This document shows, in pieces, positions 17,692 through 28,012 of a stretch of DNA of 64,000 nucleotides; positions within the stretch are counted from its first letter, which is position 1; the number at the start of each line of letters is the position of its first letter. The stretch lies in the NCBI RefSeq assembly GCF_004339025.1, contig NZ_SMFT01000001.1, positions 484,050 to 548,049 of the forward strand. The letters are read 5' to 3'. The DNA is from Volucribacter psittacicida. Its GTDB lineage: Bacteria > Pseudomonadota > Gammaproteobacteria > Enterobacterales > Pasteurellaceae. The notes below the pieces were generated by a model. The model was not told the origin of the DNA. It searched no databases and saw only the letters and a program-made list of their open reading frames with translations. Made by a program: the position numbers and the translations under genes.

Positions 17692-18627
17692 CTAAGAAAG
17701 GGGTAATAAATCAGGCAATGTTGAAAAACTTTGCGATTTTACCGTTTGATAAAAATCCTCAATAAAGGCAATCTCGGCATCAATTTCACGAAAAGCTGCG
17801 TATAAGTTACTGTATAACCCTTGCTCTGTAATTTTTCTGGCGACCACATAACCTCGCTCCAAATAGGGTTTTACCGCCCAATAAGGCAAAGCCGCAACAC
17901 CACGTTTACTGGCAACCAATTGGATTATAGCAATGGTTAATTCGCTAGTTCGCCTTGTAGGATTAATCCCTTTAGGGTGCAAAACTTTACGCAATAGATC
18001 CAACATATCATCAGGCACAGGATAAGTAATTAAGGTTTCGTCAATAAAATCTTCTGCTTGCCAAATCTCTTTTTGTGCCAAAGGATGATCCTTAGAACAA
18101 ATTCCCACCATTTCATAAGAAAACAAAGGCTTATGCACAATGCCTGCGGTTTCTTCAATCTCCGCAACCACTGCCCAATCAGCACGATAAGTTAATAATA
18201 ATCCTAAGGTATCCGTATGAAACCCTGAAACAATATCTAATTCCACTAATGGCCAATGCTGACGAAAAGAATCCATCGCAGGCATTAACCAATCAAAACA
18301 GGTATGACATTCCACCGCAATGCGTAATTCGCCCGCTTCGCCTTGTTTTACCCGAGTTAAATCACGTTCAGCCTCGATCACTTTCGGCAAAATATCATAA
18401 GCTAATTGGATCAACCGCTCCCCTGCTGCGGTAAAACGCAAAGGCTGGGTTTTGCGTTCAAACAGGGTTAAACCATATTGATCTTCTAATAATTTGATTT
18501 GGTGAGAAAGTGCGGATTGGGTGAGGTAAACACGCTTCGCCGCTAAAGAAACACTGCCTGTTTCTTTTAACGCGACCAAGGTTTTTAAATGTCTTAATTC
18601 TAAGAAAATGGGTTTCATAAAGGTCAA
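17692..18627 (-). CDS. metR: LysR-type methionine regulator MetR
   Basis: A 311-residue LysR regulator. The N-terminal winged helix-turn-helix (residues about 8-67) includes ELRHLKTLVALKETGSVSLA and LTQSALSHQIKLLEDQYG. The co-inducer domain has the MetR-typical IAVECHTCFDWLMPAMDSF and ASKRGVAALPYWAV. MetR activates metE with homocysteine as effector. It is divergent from metE, the standard MetR arrangement. A second Met at codon 4 (18618) is an alternative start; neither has a strong ribosome site. A MetR-box-like sequence lies just upstream, compatible with self-control. Confidence 0.93.
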   Translation of the reverse strand: MTFMKPIFLELRHLKTLVALKETGSVSLAAKRVYLTQSALSHQIKLLEDQYGLTLFERKTQPLRFTAAGERLIQLAYDILPKVIEAERDLTRVKQGEAGELRIAVECHTCFDWLMPAMDSFRQHWPLVELDIVSGFHTDTLGLLLTYRADWAVVAEIEETAGIVHKPLFSYEMVGICSKDHPLAQKEIWQAEDFIDETLITYPVPDDMLDLLRKVLHPKGINPTRRTSELTIAIIQLVASKRGVAALPYWAVKPYLERGYVVARKITEQGLYSNLYAAFREIDAEIAFIEDFYQTVKSQSFSTLPDLLPLS

Positions 18628-18633
18628 TGATTG

Positions 18634-18646
18634 GGAAAATAATTCA
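18634..18646. promoter_or_regulatory. MetR-box-like sequence
   Basis: GGAAAATAATTCA matches TGAA-N5-TTCA at 7 of 8 positions. It lies 7 bp before the metR start in the metR/metE divergent region; a weaker cousin is at 18728-18740. Confidence 0.4.
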
Positions 18647-18788
18647 AATTTGGCACTATTATACCCTAGTCATCAAGGGAACTGTACGGCTTTACCATGA
18701 GAATATTAAAAAAATTCATAGAAAACGTGAAAATAATGAGATTGCATAATTAGCTTAAATCAGTCATTCTGTTGCCAACAAAACAAAT

Positions 18789-18812
18789 AGCCGTCTAAAT
18801 GGCTAGACTGAA
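18789..18812. promoter_or_regulatory. MetJ-box-like tandem sites before metE
   Basis: Three adjacent 8-mers (AGCCGTCT, AAATGGCT, AGACTGAA) match the met-box AGACGTCT at 7, 5 and 4 of 8 positions. Tandem degenerate boxes are the normal MetJ operator form. The site is 37 bp before the metE start, where repression would block transcription. Confidence 0.45.
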
Positions 18813-18848
18813 CAATCAATGTATTAACGTTTTATAAGGAGTGTACCT

Positions 18849-21134
18849 ATGACAACATTACATTTTTCTGGTTTTCCTCGTGTTGGTGCTAAACGTGAAT
18901 TAAAATTTGCCCAAGAACGTTATTGGCGTGGCGAAGTGGCAGAACAAGATTTATTAGATATTGCCAAAGCATTACGTGAAAAAAATTGGCGTCATCAGGC
19001 AGAAGCCAATGCCGATTTCGTCGCCGTGGGCGATTTCACTTTCTATGATCATATCCTTGATTTACAAGTGGCAACAGGGGCAATCCCTGCTCGTTTTGGC
19101 TTTGATAGCCAACAATTAACCCTTGATCAATATTTCCAATTAGCTCGTGGTAACAAAACCCAATTTGCCATTGAAATGACGAAATGGTTTGACACTAACT
19201 ACCATTATTTAGTACCTGAGTTTGCAGTAGATACAGAATTTAAAGCTAATCCAACCCATTATGTGAACCAACTTAAAGAAGCACAAGCGCAAGGTCATCA
19301 AGCCAAGCCTACGATTGTCGGCCCATTAACTTTCCTCTGGTTAGGGAAAGAAAAAGGCTCAACTTTTGACCGTTTAAGCCTCTTAAATAAATTAATCCCT
19401 GTTTATGTGGAAATCCTTAACGCCTTAGCTAACCAAGGAGCAACTTGGATTCAAATTGATGAACCTGCCTTAGCCCTAGATTTACCACAAGAATGGTTAA
19501 ATGCTTATGCGGATACCTATGCTCAATTAAAACAAGCCGTTAAGGCTAACTTGCTTTTCGCGACTTACTTTGGTTCAGTGGCAGAACACGCTGATTTATT
19601 AAAATCTTTACCTGTTGACGGCTTACATATTGATTTAGTGCGTGCTCCTGAGCAACTTGCCCAATTTAAAGATTACGATAAAGTGCTTTCTGTTGGTGTG
19701 ATTGATGGACGTAATATTTGGCGTGCAAATTTAAATAAAGTTTTAGACGTTCTTGAGCCATTAAAAGCCCAACTCGGCGACAGATTATGGATTTCAAGCT
19801 CTTGTTCATTATTACATTCGCCATACGATTTAAGCGTTGAAACCCAGTTACAAGCCAATAATCCAGATTTATACTCTTGGTTAGCCTTTACCTTACAAAA
19901 AGCAGACGAGCTTCGTTTATTAAAAACAGCCTTAGATCAAGGGCGTTCAGCAGTGCAAGCAGAATTAGATGCAAGCCAAGCCGCAGCTGATTCTCGTGCC
20001 AATAGCAAAGTAATCCATAAACCAGAGGTGGCAACACGTTTAGCCAACCTGCCTGCGAATGCGGATCAACGTCAATCCCCTTATGCAGAACGTATCAAAG
20101 TACAACACGATTGGTTAAAATTACCATTATTACCAACTACCAACATTGGTTCTTTCCCACAAACCTTAGAAATTCGCCAAGCTCGTGCCAAATTCAAAAA
20201 AGGCGATCTTTCAGCCGCTGACTATGAAACTGCAATGAAAAAAGAAATTGCTTATGTGGTGAAAAAACAAGAAGAATTAGATTTAGATGTGTTAGTGCAT
20301 GGCGAAGCAGAACGTAACGATATGGTGGAATACTTCGGTGAATTACTTGACGGTTTTGCCTTCACCAAATTTGGTTGGGTACAAAGCTATGGCTCACGTT
20401 GCGTTAAACCACCAGTAATTTTCGGTAATGTAACTCGTCCAGAACCGATGACAGTCGCTTGGTCAACTTATGCCCAAAGCCTTACCAACAAAGTAATGAA
20501 AGGTATGTTGACAGGGCCTGTTACCATTCTCCAATGGTCATTTGTGCGTAACGACATCAGTCGTGAAACCGTCTGTAAACAAATTGCGTTAGCTTTAAAT
20601 GATGAAGTCTTAGACCTTGAAAAAGCAGGCATTAAAGTGATTCAAATTGACGAACCTGCGATTCGTGAAGGCTTACCGCTTAAACGTGCAGATTGGGCAA
20701 GCTATTTGAAATGGGCTGGCGAAGCATTTCGTTTATCTTCTTACGGCTGTGCGGACACCACACAAATCCATACACATATGTGTTACTCTGAATTTAACGA
20801 TATTTTACCTGCTATCGCCGATTTAGATGCTGACGTAATTACCATTGAAACTTCACGTTCAGATATGGAATTATTAACCGCATTCGCTGACTTCAAATAT
20901 CCAAACGATATTGGTCCAGGGGTTTACGATATTCACAGCCCACGTGTACCAGAACAAAGCGAAATCGAGCATTTACTGCGTAAAGCCCTTGACGTTATCC
21001 CAGCAGAACGCCTATGGGTCAACCCAGACTGTGGCTTAAAAACTCGTGCATGGCCTGAAACCCTAGCCGCACTAGAAAATATGGTCTCAGTAACCAAAAA
21101 ATTAAGAGCAGAATTAGCTGAAAAAGCAAAATAA
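18849..21134 (+). CDS. metE: Cobalamin-independent methionine synthase
   Basis: A 761-residue enzyme that transfers the methyl group of 5-methyl-tetrahydropteroyl-triglutamate to homocysteine, the last step of methionine synthesis (E. coli MetE 753). The N-terminal half opens with [20 protein letters not shown]. The catalytic half begins near [19 protein letters not shown] and carries the zinc ligands in [10 protein letters not shown] (His and Cys), a Glu in [12 protein letters not shown] and the Cys in [11 protein letters not shown]. Ribosome site AAGGAG lies 8 bases before the ATG. MetR- and MetJ-like sites lie upstream, and a terminator built from inverted uptake sequences follows. Confidence 0.97.
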   Translation: MTTLHFSGFPRVGAKRELKFAQERYWRGEVAEQDLLDIAKALREKNWRHQAEANADFVAVGDFTFYDHILDLQVATGAIPARFGFDSQQLTLDQYFQLARGNKTQFAIEMTKWFDTNYHYLVPEFAVDTEFKANPTHYVNQLKEAQAQGHQAKPTIVGPLTFLWLGKEKGSTFDRLSLLNKLIPVYVEILNALANQGATWIQIDEPALALDLPQEWLNAYADTYAQLKQAVKANLLFATYFGSVAEHADLLKSLPVDGLHIDLVRAPEQLAQFKDYDKVLSVGVIDGRNIWRANLNKVLDVLEPLKAQLGDRLWISSSCSLLHSPYDLSVETQLQANNPDLYSWLAFTLQKADELRLLKTALDQGRSAVQAELDASQAAADSRANSKVIHKPEVATRLANLPANADQRQSPYAERIKVQHDWLKLPLLPTTNIGSFPQTLEIRQARAKFKKGDLSAADYETAMKKEIAYVVKKQEELDLDVLVHGEAERNDMVEYFGELLDGFAFTKFGWVQSYGSRCVKPPVIFGNVTRPEPMTVAWSTYAQSLTNKVMKGMLTGPVTILQWSFVRNDISRETVCKQIALALNDEVLDLEKAGIKVIQIDEPAIREGLPLKRADWASYLKWAGEAFRLSSYGCADTTQIHTHMCYSEFNDILPAIADLDADVITIETSRSDMELLTAFADFKYPNDIGPGVYDIHSPRVPEQSEIEHLLRKALDVIPAERLWVNPDCGLKTRAWPETLAALENMVSVTKKLRAELAEKAK

Positions 21135-21150
21135 AAATTTTTCTAAAAAC

Positions 21151-21179
21151 CACCGCACTTTGATGTGCGGTGTTTTTTT
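21151..21179 (+). terminator. Terminator of metE made of paired uptake sequences
   Basis: ACCGCAC and GTGCGGT pair around TTTGAT, followed by seven T. The stem is an inverted uptake-signal core. It lies 17 bp after metE. Confidence 0.85.
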
Positions 21180-21205
21180 ATCTATTATACTCATTAATCT
21201 TTCAA

Positions 21206-22003
21206 TTAAACCATCGCCAATATCGGCAAACAAACACTGATTTCTAACATAAGCAATAATGCAATATTATTTAATCGTTTTTTATACCAAATAGGGTACG
21301 CCCAGAATACCAACAACACCAAATGTAAAATAAAATAAAGAGCATAATATAACATCACATCAGCGAATTCATTTTGATAGAGCCATAACATAACCAATGC
21401 AAATATGGCATTAACAATAAGAGCAAAAATTGCGATTAGGGGCAATAATGCAATAAAATTTTGCAAACGATTTTTACTTAATATGAGTAAAAAATAAGCC
21501 AAAATAATCCCTATGCCAAGTTGGCTAAATGGGCTAAATTGTAGCCAAGTTACCCTAGGCAAATAGCTTAACAACCAAAAATAAATTATTCCCCCTAGAC
21601 CAAGTGCAATAACCCCGATAAAAAGCAAACTATGCCGTAGTTTTTCTTGTTGTGGTTGTCCCCAGACGCTAATACAGGCAATCATGCCACAAATGGCCAT
21701 AATATCCATAAGAATATAATGATAATTAGAAAATAAACTTAGGCAAAACCAAATTCCCCAAAACAAGGCGAAAATAAAATTAAGCTGTACCAATCGTCCA
21801 CGTTGTCCCGGACAAATTTCACCGCGTAAATACACGATTTGACACACAAATTGTGCAATAAAGATGGCAAAGCTAAAGTGAGAGATCGCACGGAAAAAAC
21901 TGTATCCCTCAAACATTGCGACCATATCAATTGTCAATAAAAATAGCAGGGGAAGTAAGGCATAAAGTGCGGTTGAAAATAAAAAAGTTTTTTGTTCTGA
22001 CAT
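21206..22003 (-). CDS. Integral membrane protein of unknown function
   Basis: A 265-residue very hydrophobic protein with about eight membrane spans (for example FLFSTALYALLPLLFLLTID, FIFALFWGIWFCLSLFSNYH and YALYFILHLVLLVFWAYPIW). The one polar loop contains YLRGEICPGQRGRL. I do not recognise a family from the sequence. The gene converges on metE behind the metE terminator and is divergent from gloA. A copy of the interspersed palindromic repeat lies about 57 bp upstream. Base composition is like its neighbours, so there is no sign of recent import. Confidence 0.6.
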   Translation of the reverse strand: MSEQKTFLFSTALYALLPLLFLLTIDMVAMFEGYSFFRAISHFSFAIFIAQFVCQIVYLRGEICPGQRGRLVQLNFIFALFWGIWFCLSLFSNYHYILMDIMAICGMIACISVWGQPQQEKLRHSLLFIGVIALGLGGIIYFWLLSYLPRVTWLQFSPFSQLGIGIILAYFLLILSKNRLQNFIALLPLIAIFALIVNAIFALVMLWLYQNEFADVMLYYALYFILHLVLLVFWAYPIWYKKRLNNIALLLMLEISVCLPILAMV

Positions 22004-22059
22004 AATTTATCCAATAATAAATGATTTATAAGGCAGATTATGCCATAATTTCCTTTCAT

Positions 22060-22164
22060 TTAGTTGTTTCAATTAAAAATAAGACAAGACGGCACTCCGA
22101 AAACAGTGCAAAGCGTACAACGAGGCGTGCCAACGCCATATTATTTTAAAGTGGAACGACTATA
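22060..22164. repeat. Palindromic interspersed repeat, full copy B
   Basis: 105 bp, the same length as copy A, from TTAGTTGTTTC to ACGACTATA. It ends 29 bp before the gloA start and could carry or displace the gloA promoter. Confidence 0.75.
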
Positions 22165-22193
22165 CTTAACGCTAATGAAAAAAGGAAATTATG

Positions 22194-22601
22194 ATGAGAC
22201 TATTACATACTATGATTCGTGTTGGAGATTTACAACGTTCTATCGACTTTTATCGTGATGTGTTAGGAATGCGTTTATTGCGTACCAGTGAAAACCCTGA
22301 ATACAAATATTCGTTAGCTTTTTTAGGCTATGACGATGAAGATAAAGCCTCTGTGCTTGAATTAACTTATAACTGGGGCGTAACGGAATATGATTTAGGT
22401 TCTGGTTATGGGCATATTGCTATCGGCTGTGATGATATTTATGCCACTTGTGAAGCAGTTCGCCAAGCAGGCGGCAAGGTGACACGTGAGCCGGGCCCAG
22501 TCAAAGGGGGATCAACAGTGATTGCCTTTGTGGAAGATCCTGATGGTTATAAGATCGAATTTATTGAAAATAAAAGTGCCAAGGCAGGCTTGGGCAATTA
22601 A
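22194..22601 (+). CDS. gloA: Lactoylglutathione lyase (glyoxalase I)
   Basis: A 135-residue metalloenzyme that turns the methylglyoxal-glutathione hemithioacetal into S-lactoylglutathione. All four metal ligands of the E. coli type enzyme sit at identical positions: His5 (LLHTM), Glu56 (VLELTYN), His74 (GYGHIAIG) and Glu122 (KIEFIE). Two consecutive ATG codons occur at 22191 and 22194; the second gives the family length, and AGGAAATT precedes both. rnt follows 100 bp downstream, the same pairing as in E. coli. A palindromic repeat lies just upstream. Confidence 0.96.
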   Translation: MRLLHTMIRVGDLQRSIDFYRDVLGMRLLRTSENPEYKYSLAFLGYDDEDKASVLELTYNWGVTEYDLGSGYGHIAIGCDDIYATCEAVRQAGGKVTREPGPVKGGSTVIAFVEDPDGYKIEFIENKSAKAGLGN

Positions 22602-22701
22602 GATCCCATAAAAGTGCGGTAGATAATTGATCTCTTTTTATTGATAACGTGGAATTGTTAATCGATTAAACGACTAAACACCATCGATTAGCAATTCCTT
22701 A

Positions 22702-23352
22702 ATGTATGACCAAATTATGACAAAAGAACAAACAACGGATTTCAAACTTCTCAAAAACCGTTTTCGTGGCTATTTACCTGTTATTATTGATGTAGAAACC
22801 TCAGGCTTAAATGCCCAAACCGATGCGTTATTAGAATTAGCAGCGATTACGGTCAAAATGGACGAAAATGGCTTACTTCAACCTGATAAAAAATGTCATT
22901 TCCATATCCAGCCCTTTGAAGGGGCAAATATCAATCCTGAATCCTTAAAAGTCAATGGTATTGATATTCATAATCCCTTGCGTGGCGCAGTACCAGAACA
23001 ACAAGCCATCACTGAACTCTTTAAAATGGTACGCCGAGCACAAAAAGACGCAGAATGTCAACGTTCGATCATTGTTGCCCATAATGCCGCCTTTGATCAG
23101 AGCTTTCTTATGGCTGCAGTAGAAAGAACAGGTGTAAAACGCAATCCTTTCCACCCTTTTGCCACCTTTGATACGGCAACATTAAGCGGTTTTATGTTTG
23201 GGCAAACCGTATTAGTCAAAGCCTGTCAAGCTGCCAATATTGTCTTTGATGGCAAACAAGCACATTCCGCTCTCTATGACACAGAGCGTACAACGGAACT
23301 CTTTTGTTATATGGTAAATCGTTTAAAAGCCTTAGGTGGGTTTCCTTTGTGA
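22702..23352 (+). CDS. rnt: Ribonuclease T
   Basis: A 3'-5' exoribonuclease of 216 residues (211 if it starts at ATG 22717, which aligns better with E. coli RNase T). It trims tRNA 3' ends and other stable RNAs. The DEDDh residues are visible: VIIDVETSG (Asp and Glu), [10 protein letters not shown] (Asp), and [11 protein letters not shown] (His and Asp). Neither start has a strong ribosome site. It is downstream of gloA as in E. coli. An uptake-sequence core follows the stop at about 23369 without a clear terminator. Confidence 0.93.
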   Translation: MYDQIMTKEQTTDFKLLKNRFRGYLPVIIDVETSGLNAQTDALLELAAITVKMDENGLLQPDKKCHFHIQPFEGANINPESLKVNGIDIHNPLRGAVPEQQAITELFKMVRRAQKDAECQRSIIVAHNAAFDQSFLMAAVERTGVKRNPFHPFATFDTATLSGFMFGQTVLVKACQAANIVFDGKQAHSALYDTERTTELFCYMVNRLKALGGFPL

Positions 23353-23507
23353 CAATAAATGATAAAGTGCGGTTTCTTTTAGAAAAATTTTATCTACTCT
23401 TGATAACAATAAAATAATAAAAATTGCACAAACAACTAGACAATCCAATAATTTTCGGTAAATTGGATAACCTTTCATTTATCAATAACCTTGAGCAGGA
23501 GAAATTT

Positions 23508-24863
23508 ATGTTATTCACCAATGAAGTGGTGATATCCATTATTGTATTACTCATACTCAGCTTGCTACGCATTAATGTCGTGATTTCGTTGATTATTTCT
23601 GCATTAGTCGCTGGATTATGTGGTAACTTAGGACTATCTGATACCATTAAAACCTTTACAGGGGGATTAGGTGGCGGTGCGGAAGTGGCAATGAACTACG
23701 CCATTTTAGGAGCATTTGCTGTGGCAATTTCTAAATCGGGTATTACGGATTTACTTGCCTATAAAGTGATAAAAAAACTTGGAAACACACCAAATAGTCG
23801 CACCTTATTTTGGTTCAAATATTTTATTTTAGCAATTTTATTGCTTTTCTCCATTTCGTCACAAAATCTTTTACCTGTACATATTGCCTTTATTCCAATA
23901 GTCGTACCGCCACTACTCAGTATTTTCAATAAACTCAAAATAGACCGCCGAGCAGTGGCTTGTGTACTGACTTTCGGATTAACCGCCACCTATATGTTAT
24001 TGCCCGTAGGATTTGGAAAAATCTTTATTGAAAGCATTTTAATGAAAAATATTAATCAAGCAGGCGAGGCTTTCGGTTTACAAACCAATGTGGCACAAAT
24101 TTCATTAGCAATGCTTATTCCTGTTATTGGTATGATCTTAGGCTTATTAACTGCGGTATTTATTAGCTATCGTAAACCTCGTGTTTATCAAGTAGCTAGC
24201 CCTGAGCCTACCACTGCCGATATTGAAGCGCATATTGCTCAAATTAAACCTTATTACATTTGGGTAAGCATTATTGCGATTGTGGCGACCTTTACCTTGC
24301 AATTATTTACTAGCTCAACCATTATTGGCGGTTTAGCAGGGTTAATTATTTTTGCTTTAGGTGGGGTATTTAAATTAAAAGAAAGCAATGATTTATTCCA
24401 GCAAGGTTTGCGTTTAATGGCTATGATTGGATTTGTGATGATAGCAGCTTCGGGATTTGCGAATGTGATTAATGCAACAGGAGGCGTGAATGATCTTGTC
24501 CAAAGTTTTAGCCAAAACCTGGGGCATAGTAAAGGATTAGCTGCATTTTTAATGCTTTTCATTGGTCTATTAATCACAATGGGAATAGGCTCATCTTTCT
24601 CTACGGTACCTATTATTACCTCAATTTATGTGCCTTTATGTATTTCCTTTGGTTTTTCACCTTTAGCGACGGTCTCGATTGTTGGTGTCGCCGCTGCATT
24701 GGGAGATGCTGGATCTCCTGCCTCAGATTCTACTTTAGGTCCTACATCAGGCTTAAATGTGGACGGTAAGCACGATCATATTTGGGATTCTGTTGTCCCA
24801 ACATTTATTCACTATAATATTCCACTGCTAATTTTTGGCTGGATTGCTGCTATGGTGTTGTAA
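23508..24863 (+). CDS. Na+/H+ antiporter family protein (NhaC-type)
   Basis: A 451-residue inner-membrane transporter with 11-12 spans. I start it at ATG 23508, which has AGGAG eight bases upstream; an upstream frame to 23424 has none. Motifs include [19 protein letters not shown] near residue 45, [20 protein letters not shown], and a highly conserved late segment [19 protein letters not shown], typical of the Na_H_antiporter/NhaC-like group found in Haemophilus. The transported ion or substrate is not provable; some members of this group carry amino acids. It stands alone between rnt and a palindromic terminator. Confidence 0.85.
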   Translation: MLFTNEVVISIIVLLILSLLRINVVISLIISALVAGLCGNLGLSDTIKTFTGGLGGGAEVAMNYAILGAFAVAISKSGITDLLAYKVIKKLGNTPNSRTLFWFKYFILAILLLFSISSQNLLPVHIAFIPIVVPPLLSIFNKLKIDRRAVACVLTFGLTATYMLLPVGFGKIFIESILMKNINQAGEAFGLQTNVAQISLAMLIPVIGMILGLLTAVFISYRKPRVYQVASPEPTTADIEAHIAQIKPYYIWVSIIAIVATFTLQLFTSSTIIGGLAGLIIFALGGVFKLKESNDLFQQGLRLMAMIGFVMIAASGFANVINATGGVNDLVQSFSQNLGHSKGLAAFLMLFIGLLITMGIGSSFSTVPIITSIYVPLCISFGFSPLATVSIVGVAAALGDAGSPASDSTLGPTSGLNVDGKHDHIWDSVVPTFIHYNIPLLIFGWIAAMVL

Positions 24864-24872
24864 GCTATAAAT

Positions 24873-24905
24873 AAAAATGGTAGGAAATTTCCTACCATTT
24901 TTATT
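24873..24905 (+). terminator. Perfect palindromic terminator, copy 1
   Basis: A 30-bp perfect palindrome centred on AAATTT, with arms AAAAATGGTAGG and CCTACCATTTTT, followed by a T-rich stretch. It ends the NhaC-type gene. An almost identical palindrome recurs at 25575-25602. Confidence 0.8.
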
Positions 24906-24920
24906 TTTGTTTGTTCATCA

Positions 24921-25031
24921 CTACATCACTAATGGTTTTAACGTACCATTCTTTTTAGCTTGTTGATAAGCTTTTTTAAAATTTTGAGCTGCTTGCTTTT
25001 TCATTTCGGCAGCAGTAAGTTTTTTAGTCAT
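24921..25031 (-). CDS. 36-residue basic small protein, coupled to upstream gene
   Basis: A small ORF, MTKKLTAAEMKKQAA then a Lys/Gln-rich helix ending GTLKPLVM (36 residues, strongly basic). Support for coding is the very good ribosome site AAGGAG seven bases before its ATG, and an 8-base overlap (ATGACTAA) with the stop of the gene at 25024-25515, the usual form of translational coupling. It is predicted to be mostly one amphipathic helix. Function unknown; a small partner or antidote for the upstream protein is possible. Confidence 0.55.
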   Translation of the reverse strand: MTKKLTAAEMKKQAAQNFKKAYQQAKKNGTLKPLVM

Positions 25032-25515
25032 ACTGTATCTCCTTATATGATGGTGTTTTCACAATAAAACAATCTTGGTTACTGCCTAAATCGGTAATTG
25101 ATTTGAAGTCTAACATAAAATTACTTGGTTTGGCACATAATTTTTTGTACATTCTCACTAATGATGCTCGTTCCCCTACAAAAACATAACAATCGGGTTT
25201 AAAGAGTAAGTAATGTTGATATACCGCCTGTTCAAGTTTATTTTTTAATTCTGAAATTTGTTTTTTACCAAACTTATGTTCCAAAGGAGAAGAATATAAA
25301 TCATTATTATTGTCATCATCAAGGTAATCTTTAACTAAGAATTTTATAGAATAAGTTTGCTGATTAATTAGGTGTTCCGCTATATCTACATCATCATTAA
25401 AATAAGACAATGTTTCATCATCTTTTGAAAAAATCACTAAATAAGTAACATTTTCAATGTTAAATTCTGTATAAATATATGTGATGTCATTTTCATTAGT
25501 TTCAATAAATTGCAT
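25024..25515 (-). CDS. Uncharacterised acidic protein (163 residues)
   Basis: The start at ATG 25515 (MQFIETNENDITYIY) is chosen because AAAGGAAA lies just before it; a longer frame to 25536 lacks this. The protein is acidic with a run of Asp/Asn (DYLDDDNNNDLY, residues about 64-75) and a region rich in aromatic residues (YQHYLLFKPDCYVFVGERAS). No signal peptide, membrane span or family motif was recognised. It overlaps a basic 36-residue ORF downstream, and together they form a two-gene unit flanked by two identical palindromic terminators. It resembles accessory genes of unknown function in Pasteurellaceae. Confidence 0.6.
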   Translation of the reverse strand: MQFIETNENDITYIYTEFNIENVTYLVIFSKDDETLSYFNDDVDIAEHLINQQTYSIKFLVKDYLDDDNNNDLYSSPLEHKFGKKQISELKNKLEQAVYQHYLLFKPDCYVFVGERASLVRMYKKLCAKPSNFMLDFKSITDLGSNQDCFIVKTPSYKEIQYD

Positions 25516-25557
25516 TATTTTTCCTTTCTTTAGCAATTACCACTCTAACTATCTATA

Positions 25558-25580
25558 TATAGTCGTTTCAATTTAAAATG
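25558..25580. repeat. Palindromic interspersed repeat, end fragment C
   Basis: TATAGTCGTTTCAATTTAAA, identical to the left end of copy A, running straight into the palindromic terminator at 25575. The rest of the repeat is absent. Confidence 0.6.
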
Positions 25581-25602
25581 GTAGGAAATTTCCTACCATT
25601 TT
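25575..25602 (-). terminator. Perfect palindromic terminator, copy 2
   Basis: The same AATGGTAGG/CCTACCATT palindrome as at 24873-24902, here ending mepM on the minus strand. The two copies bracket the two-gene unit between them. Confidence 0.7.
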
Positions 25603-25611
25603 TTCTGTTTC

Positions 25612-26991
25612 TTATAATTTCAACTTATCTTCCACACTTTTCGCAACAACTAAGAATTTACGCCGTTCTTGTGTTGCCAAACCACTACTTGTTCCTGGCA
25701 ATTTAACCGTCATCGGATTTACTGCTCGACCATTAATATGGAATTCATAATGTAAATGAGGGCCTGTTGAACGACCTGTATTACCAGATAATGCTATACG
25801 CTCTCCCTTTTTCACTGTTTGTCCTGCTTTCACTAATGGGCGGCTAAGGTGCATATAAACTGTTTTATATTCTCTTGAATGGCGAATAATAATATAACGC
25901 CCCGCACCATTAGCTTGGTACGCCACTTTTTCAACAACACCATCAGCAGGTGCAATAATCGGCGTGCCTATTGGCATAGCAAAATCTACCCCTTTATGTG
26001 GTGCAATTCGCCCTGTTACAGGGTGGCGGCGATTTGGGTTAAAGTGAGAAGATATTCTTGCTTGTCGTTGCATTGGATAGCGTGCAAATCCTTTATCTAA
26101 CGTTTCTCCCTTACGATTATAATAGCGGCCATCTTCTGCTTGGATAGCATAATAACTTTTACCTTGGGTAATAATATGAATAGCTTCTACATTACCTTGA
26201 CCTGTCAATTTATCTTCAATATATTCTCGGGAAATTAAGACCGCAAATTTATCGCCATTACGTAAACGACGCATATTAACTTGCCATTGTAAGGCATTTG
26301 ATAATTGATTAATTTGGCGCCCATTTAATCCTAATGCTCGTAAACTTTGATCAAACGTATTGGTAATTTCACCCTTCAATACGTCTTTTTTCCAAACACT
26401 TTGTTTTTCCAGTATTTCACGCTGATATTGATTATCAACTAATTCATAAATCCGTTCTTCATTGGCTGAAACTAACCAATTCATGTATTCCAATTCATTT
26501 TGGTTATTTAAGATCCAGTAAAATTGCTGTCCGGGTTTTAAATTATTTAATTCAGGATATTGGCTGGTGAGTTTACTACTGGCTACCTCATCTAAACCTG
26601 ATAACGCTAAAATATCTTGCAAGGTATCGCCACTCACCACAACATGACTAAATTGATTCTTAATTCGCCATGCCTGATCCGCCACATCAAACACATCATT
26701 AATGGCACTTAACGCATCTTCTGGTAATGCATCCACTTCATCATCTTCATCTAATAATTCATCATCATAAGAGGTTGCACTTTCTGAAGCTGTATTATTA
26801 ATTTCTGGTTCTGCCGCAAAAGATTTCTCGTTATTTTGTAGGCTAATCTCATTATTTTCATCGGTTAAATCCTGCTGATTTCCCCCTAATAAAATACCTG
26901 AAATAATGGACAATAATGCTAAACAAACAATAATAAATTTAATTTGTTTTTTTCTTTTTCGTCTATCTCGAGCTAACTTAACATGTCGCAC
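25612..26991 (-). CDS. mepM: Murein DD-endopeptidase MepM-like (M23/LytM)
   Basis: A 459-residue envelope protein that cleaves peptidoglycan crosslinks to allow wall growth. The N-terminus is a basic cytoplasmic stretch followed by a membrane anchor ([19 protein letters not shown], about 19-37). An acidic linker (about 40-95), a LysM/OapA-like region ([18 protein letters not shown], near 114) and the LytM peptidase follow. Zinc ligands show as HKGVDFA and HLHYEFH in [17 protein letters not shown]. coli MepM is 440 residues. It is divergent from znuC, as in Haemophilus and E. coli. An uptake-sequence core lies in the shared promoter region near 27166. Confidence 0.92.
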   Translation of the reverse strand: MRHVKLARDRRKRKKQIKFIIVCLALLSIISGILLGGNQQDLTDENNEISLQNNEKSFAAEPEINNTASESATSYDDELLDEDDEVDALPEDALSAINDVFDVADQAWRIKNQFSHVVVSGDTLQDILALSGLDEVASSKLTSQYPELNNLKPGQQFYWILNNQNELEYMNWLVSANEERIYELVDNQYQREILEKQSVWKKDVLKGEITNTFDQSLRALGLNGRQINQLSNALQWQVNMRRLRNGDKFAVLISREYIEDKLTGQGNVEAIHIITQGKSYYAIQAEDGRYYNRKGETLDKGFARYPMQRQARISSHFNPNRRHPVTGRIAPHKGVDFAMPIGTPIIAPADGVVEKVAYQANGAGRYIIIRHSREYKTVYMHLSRPLVKAGQTVKKGERIALSGNTGRSTGPHLHYEFHINGRAVNPMTVKLPGTSSGLATQERRKFLVVAKSVEDKLKL

Positions 26992-27195
26992 AATAATAAC
27001 ACCTTATTTTATCTTCTGTTTTCTCTTTTGCGTTATCTTACCTATTCAGGGGCTGCTTTATGTGACAAATAAAATTGATAAAAATTCACAATTATAAAGA
27101 CAAATGAATAAATAATCATCACTCTTAGAGATAAACTTGTTAATCGAAAAAAAATAAGTTATTTTAACCGCACTTTTAGTCAAAGGCGATGAAAA

Positions 27196-28011
27196 ATGCA
27201 TATAAATTCTATAAAAATTCCCTTAGTGGAGTTAAAAAATATTCATGTTGTCTTTCAGCAAAAAACGGCACTACAAAATATTAATCTATGTATCTATCCC
27301 AATAGCATTACCACCATTGTTGGGCCTAATGGCGGTGGAAAATCCACATTATTAAAAGTCTTGCTAAAACTGATTAAGCCTACTTCAGGAGAGGTAATTC
27401 ATCATAAAAAATTACGTATAGGCTATGTTCCCCAAAAAATCCATATAGATCCTACCCTCCCTATGACAGTTATGCGTTTTTTAACACTGAATAAAAAACG
27501 CACAAAAAAAGAAATACAAGAAAGTCTCACACAACTGTCCATCAGCCACCTAGCAAATAGTAGTATGCAACGCTTATCAGGTGGCGAAATGCAACGGGTA
27601 TTGTTGGCACGCGCTATTCTAAACAAGCCCAATCTATTAGTACTTGATGAACCCACACAAGGGGTAGACATTAGTGGGCAAATTGAACTTTATCAACTCA
27701 TTCATCAAACACAAAAACACCTTGATTGTGCGATTTTAATGGTATCTCATGATTTACATTTAGTGATGGCGGATACCAATGAAGTATTATGTATTAACCA
27801 GCATATTTGCTGTGCAGGTACCCCAGAAACCATTTCCAACGATCCCAAATTTATTCATATCTTCGGCGATCAATTTTCTAAAAATATTGCCGTTTATACT
27901 CATCATCATAATCATAAACATGATTTACATGGCAATGTATGCTGTACGCCTCATTCGCATACACAACAATGCACTCATCAAATAACAACTCAAACTAAAA
28001 AGGTTAATTGA
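27196..28011 (+). CDS. znuC: Zinc ABC transporter ATPase ZnuC
   Basis: A 271-residue ATPase for high-affinity zinc import. Walker [10 protein letters not shown] (about residues 43-51), signature [14 protein letters not shown], Walker [11 protein letters not shown] and the H-loop MVSHDLH are intact. The C-terminus is an extra tail rich in His and Cys ([15 protein letters not shown], then [11 protein letters not shown]), a likely zinc-binding extension. It is followed after 1 bp by znuB. The binding protein gene znuA is not adjacent, unlike in E. coli. No clear Zur box was found upstream. Confidence 0.95.
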   Translation: MHINSIKIPLVELKNIHVVFQQKTALQNINLCIYPNSITTIVGPNGGGKSTLLKVLLKLIKPTSGEVIHHKKLRIGYVPQKIHIDPTLPMTVMRFLTLNKKRTKKEIQESLTQLSISHLANSSMQRLSGGEMQRVLLARAILNKPNLLVLDEPTQGVDISGQIELYQLIHQTQKHLDCAILMVSHDLHLVMADTNEVLCINQHICCAGTPETISNDPKFIHIFGDQFSKNIAVYTHHHNHKHDLHGNVCCTPHSHTQQCTHQITTQTKKVN

Positions 28012-28012
28012 T

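Noticed and set aside
26992-27195. Zur operator between mepM and znuC
   Set aside because: Expected by function, but no palindrome near the known Zur consensus could be found.
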